Source: AC-69 sp044867345 (GTDB lineage Bacteria; Actinomycetota; UBA4738; HRBIN12). From it: 27,062 nucleotides of DNA. Position numbers and translations under genes: made by a program. The notes under the pieces are model-generated. The model made no database searches, was not told the origin of the DNA, and saw nothing but the letters and a program-made list of their open reading frames with translations. The stretch covers positions 1-27,062 of the forward strand of contig JBIOUU010000112.1 in assembly GCA_044867345.1 (NCBI GenBank), read 5' to 3'. Of this stretch, positions 1 through 6,652 are shown piece by piece. Positions within the stretch are counted from its first letter, which is position 1. The number at the start of each line of letters is the position of its first letter.

Positions 1-15
1 CCCCCCCCCCCCCCC
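1..15. repeat. poly-C run at window edge
   Basis: The first 15 bases are all C, followed directly by the 3' end of the first gene. A homopolymer this long is unusual even in GC-rich DNA. Its location at the very edge suggests a contig end, a sequencing artefact, or a true G/C tract; the sequence alone cannot decide. Confidence 0.8.
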
Positions 16-25
16 ACCGCATCTC

Positions 26-649
26 CTACCGGAAGACGTGGAACAGCGTGACGCCCCCATGCTGGGTGAAGTGGAAGGTGGTACCTCCCACAGTAGCGGT
101 GAGCTCGATCCCTTCTTCGTCAGCTTGCGGGGTGTTCGGGAAGTGGCAGTGGATCGTCAGGACCCCGGGGATGCCCCCGGCGGGGCCGTCGGCGGCGAAC
201 GCAAGGATGTCGAGGACGAGGACCCCGGCGCTTGCCTGGGACAGGTGACCGACGCCGTCGTTCGGCGCCGGGAACGTTCCCGCACGCTGTTCCCAGCTGA
301 CGAAGTCCGTCACGACGTAGAAGCCCTGAGCGAACACCGAACCATCCGAATGCTTGTGCACGAACGTGCCCCCACCGGTCACGTCGCCGGAGTCCGGCTT
401 GACGATGCCGGAGCCGGTCACCTCGACGGTGTCCCCTGTGGTGGCGTCCAACCCCACATCGGTGCCGCCGGGCAGAGCGGTGGTGGTGGATCCCGCGCCG
501 CCAAGCTGGATCAGATCCCAGCGAACCTTCTCATGACCAAGCGCATTCCCGCCCAAGGCCGGTCCGGGTGCCATCGTCGCGACGCCCAACGTCAACGCGA
601 GAACCAACCCAAGTACGGATCCCAGGCTCCTCTTGTTCTTCGATGTCAT
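26..649 (-). CDS. secreted protein of unknown function
   Basis: A 207-residue protein with a clear Sec signal peptide: positively charged N-terminus (KNKR), hydrophobic core at about residues 10-28, and a likely cleavage near the Ala/Gly-rich stretch at 30-36. The mature part is rich in Gly, Thr and Val with little charge. It contains several His (HKH near 98, HCHF near 168, and FHFTQHGG close to the end), as in a small extracellular beta-rich domain. I do not recognise a family. The ATG at 649 is preceded by AGGAGG about 9 nt upstream, which supports the start. It runs divergently from the haloperoxidase gene. The few His and the single Cys hint at metal binding, but that is speculation. Confidence 0.75.
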   Translation of the reverse strand: MTSKNKRSLGSVLGLVLALTLGVATMAPGPALGGNALGHEKVRWDLIQLGGAGSTTTALPGGTDVGLDATTGDTVEVTGSGIVKPDSGDVTGGGTFVHKHSDGSVFAQGFYVVTDFVSWEQRAGTFPAPNDGVGHLSQASAGVLVLDILAFAADGPAGGIPGVLTIHCHFPNTPQADEEGIELTATVGGTTFHFTQHGGVTLFHVFR

Positions 650-953
650 CGCAGATGCCTCCTAGGAGAAGAGTCCGACGGAAAGTGCGGATCTCGGAGG
701 CGGACCGGGGTCTCGGGGGCGAACGGGGACGATCATGCGGATACGGGCATCCGTGAGAACCGCGTGACCGTTGCATCGCAATCGCCTCCGGAGTTGCTCA
801 GCTCACTCTCAATCTCAGGCATATACCAAGCGGAGTGGCTGAGGCAACCCCCAGGTGACGTAGGTGCTTCCGTCCGCTTGGTCCGCCCGCTTGGAGCGAC
901 GGATCCTGCAGGCGTAGTCTTGCCTCGTTTGATCGCTGGACCCGAGGAGAAGA
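650..953. other. divergent intergenic region, 304 bp
   Basis: This gap separates the start of the secreted protein gene (leftward) from the haloperoxidase gene (rightward), so it should carry promoters for both. Its left end holds the AGGAGG ribosome-binding site of the leftward gene (about 658-663). From 826 onward it contains the folded-leader candidate listed separately. I see no convincing -35/-10 pair and no coding potential in between. Confidence 0.6.
826..894 (+). ncRNA. candidate structured leader RNA
   Basis: CCAAGCGGA at 826-834 is exactly complementary to TCCGCTTGG at 873-881, enclosing 38 nt. A second copy of CCGCTTGG at 887-894 could compete for the same left arm, so two mutually exclusive folds are possible. 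The enclosed part contains GGCAACC (843-849) and GGTGC (863-867), strings also found in the core of SAM-I/SAM-IV riboswitches. The remaining conserved parts of those classes are not evident, so no class is assigned. Downstream, CCTCG (923-927) can pair with CGAGG (943-947), which overlaps the ribosome-binding site of the gene starting at 954. This could be a regulatory leader, a protein-binding inverted repeat, or chance. Confidence 0.25.
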
Positions 954-2354
954 GTGTTCGGACAAGATGCCGGGAGATCGAACGCGGCGAGCCTGACGAG
1001 GCGCGAATTCCTTGCGCGGCTGAGCGGCGCCACCGTCGGGACGGCAGGCCTCGCGGCCGTTGGTCCGGCGGTCCTCCTGTGGTTGGGCTCACGGCAGCCC
1101 CTCCCCGCATCGGGCTTCGGCTCCGAGGTGGCTACCGCTTGGTTCGACCTCGCCCTTGACCTGGTGAAGGAAAGCCCGGGGTTCAGCCCGCCAGTTGCTT
1201 CACGAGCATTCGGATACGCAGGGGTAACGCTCTACGAGGCCCTCGCACCCGCCATGCCCGGGTACCGGAGCCTCGCCGGCCAGCTGAACGATCTCGGCGA
1301 CGCGCCTGGTCCGGCCGACCCGGCGCATCACTGGCCGACCGTCGCGAACGCCGCCCTCGCGACGATCCTTCGGAGCCTCTTCCCCACCGCGACGAGTCAG
1401 AACAAGGCGGCCATGGACGCCCTCCAGGAGACCTTCGCCCAATCGTTCCGTATGACCGTGCCCCCGGGGATCCTTCGCCGATCGGTCGACCGGGGTCGGA
1501 CCGTGGCAGACCACATCTTCGAGTGGTCGAAGGCGGACGGAGGCCACGAGGGCTACCTGCACAACTTCCCTGCGTACACACCGCCCGTGGGGCCGGGTCT
1601 GTGGGTTCCGACACCGCCGGGCTTCCTCTCGGCCCTTCAACCGTTCTGGGGGTCGAACCGACCGTTCGCGCTCCCCTCCGGCGGCAAGTGTGATCCCGGT
1701 CCGCCACTCGCGTATTCAGAGGACGCCTCGTCGGCGTTCTTCAGCGAGACGCTCGAGTGCTACGAAGTCGTCACGAACCTCTCGCCAGAACAACGGGCGA
1801 TCGCGCTCTTCTGGTCTGACGATCCCGGCATCACGTGCACGCCGCCGGGTCACTCCATCTCGATCCTCACCCAGGTTGTGAAGGATCGGGGGTTCGCCCT
1901 GGACGTGGCGGCCGAGGCCTACGCGAAGGTCGGGATCGCCGTCGCCGACGCCTTCATCTCCTGCTGGAACACGAAGTACCGATACAACCTGCTTCGACCT
2001 GTCACCTGCATCCGCACCCTGTTGGACCCGACTTGGAGCTCCCTGCTCGTGACGCCACCGTTTCCCGAGTACACGTCCGGGCACTCCGTCCAATCGGCTG
2101 CGTCGGCTCAGGTCCTCACCGATCTGTTCGGGACCGTGGCGTTCACGGATCACACGCATGATGAGCGCGGCTTTGCCCCCCGCTCCTTCAACTCGTTCTT
2201 CGAGGCGGCGGAAGAGGCGGCACTCTCGCGGCTCTACGGGGGGATCCACTTCAGAACGGCCATCGCCCTTGGGCTAGAGCAAGGCCGGTGTGTGGGTCGG
2301 AACGTGAGCAATCTCGAATTTCGGGGGGCGAAGCTGCGGGCGCCTCCTAGCTGA
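954..2354 (+). CDS. Tat-exported vanadium haloperoxidase / PAP2-like protein
   Basis: A 466-residue protein of the vanadium-dependent haloperoxidase branch of the PAP2 phosphatase superfamily. The N-terminus carries a twin-arginine signal (T15-R16-R17-E18-F19-L20) followed by a hydrophobic segment to about residue 45, so the folded enzyme is probably exported by Tat. The vanadate/phosphate-binding residues of the family are visible: K341 and R348 in KYRYNLLRP, S375-G376-H377 in TSGHS, and R426 and H432 in SRLYGGIH. Family members oxidise halides with peroxide or hydrolyse phosphate esters; the sequence does not decide which. The GTG start at 954 follows GAGGAGA with about 4-5 nt spacing. The gene lies 18 bp upstream of an aldehyde dehydrogenase and is probably co-transcribed with it. 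Confidence 0.85.
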   Translation: MFGQDAGRSNAASLTRREFLARLSGATVGTAGLAAVGPAVLLWLGSRQPLPASGFGSEVATAWFDLALDLVKESPGFSPPVASRAFGYAGVTLYEALAPAMPGYRSLAGQLNDLGDAPGPADPAHHWPTVANAALATILRSLFPTATSQNKAAMDALQETFAQSFRMTVPPGILRRSVDRGRTVADHIFEWSKADGGHEGYLHNFPAYTPPVGPGLWVPTPPGFLSALQPFWGSNRPFALPSGGKCDPGPPLAYSEDASSAFFSETLECYEVVTNLSPEQRAIALFWSDDPGITCTPPGHSISILTQVVKDRGFALDVAAEAYAKVGIAVADAFISCWNTKYRYNLLRPVTCIRTLLDPTWSSLLVTPPFPEYTSGHSVQSAASAQVLTDLFGTVAFTDHTHDERGFAPRSFNSFFEAAEEAALSRLYGGIHFRTAIALGLEQGRCVGRNVSNLEFRGAKLRAPPS

Positions 2355-2372
2355 CTCGCACGGAGGTCGACG

Positions 2373-3830
2373 GTGGTTCTGGGACTCTGGATCAACGGAG
2401 AGTCGCGCCTGCCACATGGGACAGTTCGCGAACTCCGTAACCCTGCGACGGGCCAGATTCACGCGGAGGTTCGCGATGCGACGCCCGACGAGGTTGATTC
2501 GGCCGTCGCTGCGGCCCGGACTGCTTTCCGGGGCTGGTCTGACACTACCCCGTCGGAACGCTCGGCCGTGCTGTGGAAGCTGGCCGATCTCGTCGAGAGG
2601 AACGCCGACGAGCTCACCCAACTTGAAGTCGCCGATACCGGCAAACCCTGGAGGACGATGCGCGATGGAGAGTTGCCGTTCGCCATCGACAACATCCGCT
2701 TCTTCGCCGGAGCGGCTCGCTCGTTGGAAGGCACCGGCGCGGGGCGATTCTCCAAGGGATACACGTCCCTCCTGACCCGCCGGCCGGTAGGCGTCGTGGG
2801 GGCCATCGCCCCCTGGAACTTCCCGCTGATCCTGGGACTGTGGAAGCTCGCGCCCGCCCTCGCAGCGGGATGCACGGTCGCACTCAAGCCGTCGCCCGAG
2901 ACCCCGCAATCGACATTGCGAGTGGCGGAGCTCCTGACAGAGGCCGGTGCACCGAACGGGGTGGTCAACGTGGTGACCGGGGGCGCCGAGGTGGGACGGG
3001 CGATCGTCGAGCATCCGGACGTCGACATGGTGAGCCTCACGGGCTCATCCGAGACCGGACGAATGGTGATGGCAGGTGCTGCGCAGACCCTCAAGCGGCT
3101 CCACCTCGAGCTGGGCGGCAAAGCTCCGGTGGTGGTGTTTGGGGACGCCGACCTCGAGCACGTGGCAACCGCGGCCACACTGGGCGCGACCTACAACAGC
3201 GGGCAAGACTGCACCGCAGCCACCAGGGTCTACGTCGAGTCGTCCGCTTTCCCTGACGCCGTCGATGCGCTGGGCGAGGCGATGGCAACCGTTCGGCCCG
3301 GACAGCCGCAGGATCCGGAAACGGACATCGGTCCCCTCATCTCCGCGCCGATGCGTGAGCGGGTTCATGGCTACGTGAGCCGTGCGCGGATGGAGGGGGC
3401 GAACGTCCTCACCGGTGGTGAACCCCTCCCCGGCGCTGGGTACTTCTACCCTCCCACGTTGGTCGTGGGAGCCGGCCAACGGACCGCACTCGTCCAGGAG
3501 GAAGTGTTCGGCCCGGTGCTTGTGGCCCTTCCCTTCGAAGGGGAAGGCGAGGCGATCCGGCTGGCGAACGACGTGCGGTACGGGCTCGCCTCCTCCGTAT
3601 GGACGAGGGACGTGGGTCGTGCGCTGCGGGTTGCCCATGCCCTGGACTTCGGAGTCACCTGGATCAACGATCACCTGCCGATCGCGTCAGAGACGCCACA
3701 CGGTGGGCTCAAGCAATCGGGGTTCGGTAAGGATATGAGTCAAGAAGCCGTGCTCGACTATTCGCTGACGCGACACCTCATGATCAAGCACGAAGAGCCG
3801 CCGCCACGAGAGGGATTCCGGCCGGCCTGA
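2373..3830 (+). CDS. NAD(P)-dependent aldehyde dehydrogenase
   Basis: A full-length 485-residue aldehyde dehydrogenase that oxidises an aldehyde to the carboxylic acid in the cytoplasm. Visible signatures: PWNF with N149 (transition-state stabilising Asn), the TGSSETGR cofactor-binding segment, E246 in LELGGKAP (general base) and the nucleophile C280 in SGQDCTAATR. The overall pattern is closest to the betaine aldehyde / gamma-aminobutyraldehyde group, which fits the polyamine-type transporter encoded convergently next door, but the exact substrate is inferred. The start is a GTG with a GGAGG site (2362-2366) six nt upstream. It follows the haloperoxidase gene by 18 bp, implying one transcript. 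Its stop lies 12 bp from the convergent permease gene, and I see no terminator hairpin between them. Confidence 0.93.
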   Translation: MVLGLWINGESRLPHGTVRELRNPATGQIHAEVRDATPDEVDSAVAAARTAFRGWSDTTPSERSAVLWKLADLVERNADELTQLEVADTGKPWRTMRDGELPFAIDNIRFFAGAARSLEGTGAGRFSKGYTSLLTRRPVGVVGAIAPWNFPLILGLWKLAPALAAGCTVALKPSPETPQSTLRVAELLTEAGAPNGVVNVVTGGAEVGRAIVEHPDVDMVSLTGSSETGRMVMAGAAQTLKRLHLELGGKAPVVVFGDADLEHVATAATLGATYNSGQDCTAATRVYVESSAFPDAVDALGEAMATVRPGQPQDPETDIGPLISAPMRERVHGYVSRARMEGANVLTGGEPLPGAGYFYPPTLVVGAGQRTALVQEEVFGPVLVALPFEGEGEAIRLANDVRYGLASSVWTRDVGRALRVAHALDFGVTWINDHLPIASETPHGGLKQSGFGKDMSQEAVLDYSLTRHLMIKHEEPPPREGFRPA

Positions 3831-3842
3831 CGCACGCTCGTT

Positions 3843-4655
3843 TCAGCCTCGACCTCGTAAGGCTCGAACGGCGGCGCTCCTATTCAATCCGAGGGCCGAC
3901 AGCATCAATGTGAAGCTGACCAGAAGAATGATGGCCGCGACGGCATTGATCTCCGGGGTCACACCGAACCGAATCATGGAGTAGATCCGGATGGGGAACG
4001 TGATGGATTGGGGTCCGGAGGTGAAGAAGGCGATGACGAACTCGTCGACCGACAGGGTGAATGCGACCAGGGCCCCGGCGACGACGCCAGGCATGATCAT
4101 CGGGAGCGTGACGCGCCAGAAGGTCGCCAATTGGTTGGCACCGAGGTCGCGCGCCGCCTCCTCGATCGATCGATCGAAGTATCCCAGCCGGGTCCGAACG
4201 ATGGCGCTGACGAAGACCATATCGAAGACGACGTGCCCGAGGATGATCGAATCGAGGCCGAGGCTCACCCGAAGGAGGTTGAAGAAGGAGAGCAGCGCGA
4301 TCGCCAGAACGATGTCGGGGATAACGGCGGGCATGAACAGGATGCTGTCAAGGAGCGTGCCCGTGGTCGTCCGAGCGAGTCCGAGCGCCAGGAGCGTGCC
4401 GAGGATGGTGGAGAGGATCATCGCTGAGACCGCCACGATCACGCTGTTCCTGACCGACGAAAGGATCGCCTCGTTCGTGGCCAGGGACCCGTACCACTTC
4501 AGCGAGAAGCCTCCCCATGCCGTGGGCAGGCCCGATGCATTGAACGACAGGACCACGAGCACGACGATGGGCGAGTACAGGAACAGATACACGAGTGCCA
4601 GGTGGCCGCCCAGGAGCCGGCCTGAGGTGGAGTGCGTCTTACTGAGTATGGGCAA
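3843..4655 (-). CDS. potC: ABC transporter permease, PotC-like
   Basis: A 270-residue inner-membrane permease of the spermidine/putrescine type (MetI-like fold) with about six hydrophobic segments. The EAA loop that docks the ATPase is clear: EEAARDLGA followed by a WRVTLP segment. PotC works with PotB as the channel of a polyamine importer. The start is TTG at 4655, preceded by AAGAGG with about 5 nt spacing; a stop lies just upstream in frame, so no longer start is available. It follows potB by 10 bp and is the last gene of the operon. No ATPase gene follows. Assignment to the PotC/opine/polyamine permease family is firm; substrate is inferred. Confidence 0.9.
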   Translation of the reverse strand: MPILSKTHSTSGRLLGGHLALVYLFLYSPIVVLVVLSFNASGLPTAWGGFSLKWYGSLATNEAILSSVRNSVIVAVSAMILSTILGTLLALGLARTTTGTLLDSILFMPAVIPDIVLAIALLSFFNLLRVSLGLDSIILGHVVFDMVFVSAIVRTRLGYFDRSIEEAARDLGANQLATFWRVTLPMIMPGVVAGALVAFTLSVDEFVIAFFTSGPQSITFPIRIYSMIRFGVTPEINAVAAIILLVSFTLMLSALGLNRSAAVRALRGRG

Positions 4656-4665
4656 CGAGCCTCTT

Positions 4666-5499
4666 CTAGCGGTTCAGGAATCGGGCCTGGACCAGCAGCA
4701 GTACCAACATCAGCGCGAGCACGAACACGGCGAAGGTGGCTCCGAACGGCCAATCACGGGCTTGCAAGAACTGTCCCTGGATCAGGTTCCCCACCATGAT
4801 CTTCTTCCCGCCCCCCAGGAGATCCGGGACGATGAAGTTCCCAAGGCTCGGTACGAAGACGAAGATCGAACCGGCCATGACCCCGGACAGCGTGAGGGGA
4901 AACGTGACCCTCAGGAACGTCCCCACCGGCCCCGCCCCGAGATCGGCAGCCGCCTCACGGGCCTCCCGTCCCTGGCGTTCAACGGCCGCATAGACCGGAA
5001 GGACCATCAGTGGCAGGTACGCGTACAGGAGCCCGACGACGATCGCGAACTGATCGTACAGGAGCGAGAGCGGCCGGTCGATCACCCCAAGGGCCATCAG
5101 GAATCGGTTGATCAACCCCTGCCGGTTGAGCAGCACCATCCAGGCGTACGTTCGGATGAGGAAACTGGTCCAGAAGGGCAACACGACGAGCACCAGCAAC
5201 GGGGTGCGCCACCGGACAGAGCGTGTCGCGATGAAGTAGCCCGCCGGATAGCCGATGAGGAGCGCGAGCGTGGTGGTGATGAGCGCCACCCTGATCGAGA
5301 AGCCGAAGACCCGCAAGTACAGTGGATCGACGGCATGGCGGTAGTTATCGAACGTGAAGGCGTAGTGGATGCCGCCGTACGTTCCTCGCTCGAAGAAGCT
5401 GTACACGAGGACGAGCGAGACGGGAATCGCGAAGAACAGGAACCACCACACGAGCCCCGGACCGAGCAGAACCAGCCGTCCGAGGCTCCTCGAATTCAT
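4666..5499 (-). CDS. potB: ABC transporter permease, PotB-like
   Basis: A 277-residue membrane permease with a hydrophobic N-terminal segment at about residues 10-32 and about five more. It has the EAA motif (REAAADLGAGPVGTFLRVTFPL) that contacts the ATP-binding subunit. It belongs to the PotB/MetI family and should pair with the PotC-like protein encoded immediately downstream. The ATG at 5499 is preceded by GCAGG at close spacing, and the gene starts 10 bp after the binding-protein gene ends. The strict binding protein, PotB, PotC order matches polyamine-type importers. The missing partner is the PotA ATPase, which must be encoded elsewhere or shared with another transporter. Confidence 0.9.
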   Translation of the reverse strand: MNSRSLGRLVLLGPGLVWWFLFFAIPVSLVLVYSFFERGTYGGIHYAFTFDNYRHAVDPLYLRVFGFSIRVALITTTLALLIGYPAGYFIATRSVRWRTPLLVLVVLPFWTSFLIRTYAWMVLLNRQGLINRFLMALGVIDRPLSLLYDQFAIVVGLLYAYLPLMVLPVYAAVERQGREAREAAADLGAGPVGTFLRVTFPLTLSGVMAGSIFVFVPSLGNFIVPDLLGGGKKIMVGNLIQGQFLQARDWPFGATFAVFVLALMLVLLLVQARFLNR

Positions 5500-5509
5500 C
5501 CTGCGGAGA

Positions 5510-6589
5510 CTAGGCCGCCTTGATCTCAGAGATCGCTTCGTTCCACAGGGTCAGTCCCTGCCCAAGGTCGAGTTCGGGCTCCTGCGTCACCAACTCCGCA
5601 GGAGACATGCGAAGGTTGGGGAATTGCTTGAAGATCGCCGGACTGAGGGACTCCATGGCCGCCCGATTCGGGACCTTGTACAGGATGTTCTGCGCGATCC
5701 ACGAACCGACCTCGGGACGCAGAACGTAGTCGATGAATTTGAAGGCCGCGTCCTTGTTCTGAGAGTCCTGGAGGACGACCATCGTGTCCGTCCAGACGTC
5801 GCTGCCTTCCTTGGGAACCACGAACTTGATGTCCTTGTTCTCGGCGATGCCGTAGTTGCACCAACCGTCCCACGCCTCCACCATCGATGCCTCGCCCGAC
5901 ACGAGCTTCGAGTAGAAGGTCGTATCGTCGTACCCAAGCAGGTTCTCCTTTGCTTGGATCAGGAGTTCCTTCGCCTTGTCGATCTCAGCAGGATCGGTCG
6001 TGTTGAGCGAGTACCCGAGTTGCTTGAGGGCCGGAAGCATCAGCCAGCGATCGGTACCGAGCATGGTCATCTTCCCGGCCAGATCGGGATCGGGATGTAG
6101 CAGGTCATTCCAACTGTCGGGGGACCCCTTGACCAGGTCGGTCCGATAGCACAGGCCCGTGGTCCCCCACGCGTACGGCACGGAGTATCGGTTTCCCGGG
6201 TCGTATCCAAGAGAGCTGGCCTCGGGATAGAGATTCGCCAGGTTCGGGATCTTCTCGTGGTCGAGCTCAGCCGCCCACCCGAGCTTGTGCAACGCCTGGG
6301 CAAACGGCCCTGAGACGAACACGAGGTCGAACCCGCCGCCGTTGGCCGCGGAGATCTTCCCCATGATGTCCTCGTTCGTCGTGTGCAGGGCGAGCTGGAC
6401 CTTGATCCCCGTCGCCTTGGTGAAGTTCTTCAACAGATCGGGCGGCATGTAGTTGTCCCAATTGGAGATGACCAGCTTCTGCGTCGCCGCTTTCGGGGAG
6501 GTAGTTGGCTCTGGCGAGCTCTGGCAACCGGTGAGCGCAATCAGCAAAAGAGCAGTGAGTGACATGATGAAATGGAGACGGCGTTTCAT
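5510..6589 (-). CDS. potD: polyamine-type ABC substrate-binding lipoprotein, PotD-like
   Basis: A 359-residue periplasmic-type binding protein of the spermidine/putrescine family. The N-terminus is a lipoprotein signal: KRR, hydrophobic core, lipobox L19-T20-G21-C22, so C22 is probably lipidated and the mature protein tethered outside the membrane. After a Ser/Thr/Pro linker, the family start (LVISNWDNYMPPDLL) is recognisable. Trp, Tyr and Asp residues typical of a polyamine pocket occur, such as PYAWGTTG and EAWDGWCNYG. The reading frame stays open far upstream, but the start at 6589 is chosen because the lipoprotein signal begins there and GGGAGGG (6598-6604) lies 8 nt upstream. A promoter is positioned just ahead. 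It is the first gene of the importer operon. Ligands could be other cationic amines. Confidence 0.92.
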   Translation of the reverse strand: MKRRLHFIMSLTALLLIALTGCQSSPEPTTSPKAATQKLVISNWDNYMPPDLLKNFTKATGIKVQLALHTTNEDIMGKISAANGGGFDLVFVSGPFAQALHKLGWAAELDHEKIPNLANLYPEASSLGYDPGNRYSVPYAWGTTGLCYRTDLVKGSPDSWNDLLHPDPDLAGKMTMLGTDRWLMLPALKQLGYSLNTTDPAEIDKAKELLIQAKENLLGYDDTTFYSKLVSGEASMVEAWDGWCNYGIAENKDIKFVVPKEGSDVWTDTMVVLQDSQNKDAAFKFIDYVLRPEVGSWIAQNILYKVPNRAAMESLSPAIFKQFPNLRMSPAELVTQEPELDLGQGLTLWNEAISEIKAA

Positions 6590-6623
6590 TTTCAGGACCC
6601 TCCCTTGTACGACCTGAAATCGA

Positions 6624-6652
6624 AACCTAGTCCTCGCCTGATCGCCAGTCAA
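6624..6652 (-). promoter_or_regulatory. sigma-70-type promoter of the potD-potB-potC operon
   Basis: Read on the minus strand, TTGACT (6647-6652) and TAGGTT (6624-6629) are separated by exactly 17 nt. This predicts a transcript starting near 6617 with a leader of about 28 nt carrying the GGGAGGG ribosome-binding site. The -35 box contains the TGA stop codon of the upstream histidine kinase gene (6649-6651), so the operon can be transcribed independently of the kinase. Confidence 0.6.

Noticed and set aside
826..881. Assignment of the leader as a SAM-I or SAM-IV riboswitch
   Set aside because: Only GGCAACC and GGTGC match. The kink-turn, the GA-rich P2 segment and the pseudoknot partners of those classes are not visible, so only a generic structured-RNA candidate is kept.
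3991..5523. 510-codon plus-strand open frame opposite the two permease genes
   Set aside because: It is rich in Arg, Pro, Glu and Asp with no recognisable domain and no ribosome site. It lies opposite two well-supported permease genes, so it is a GC-driven shadow.
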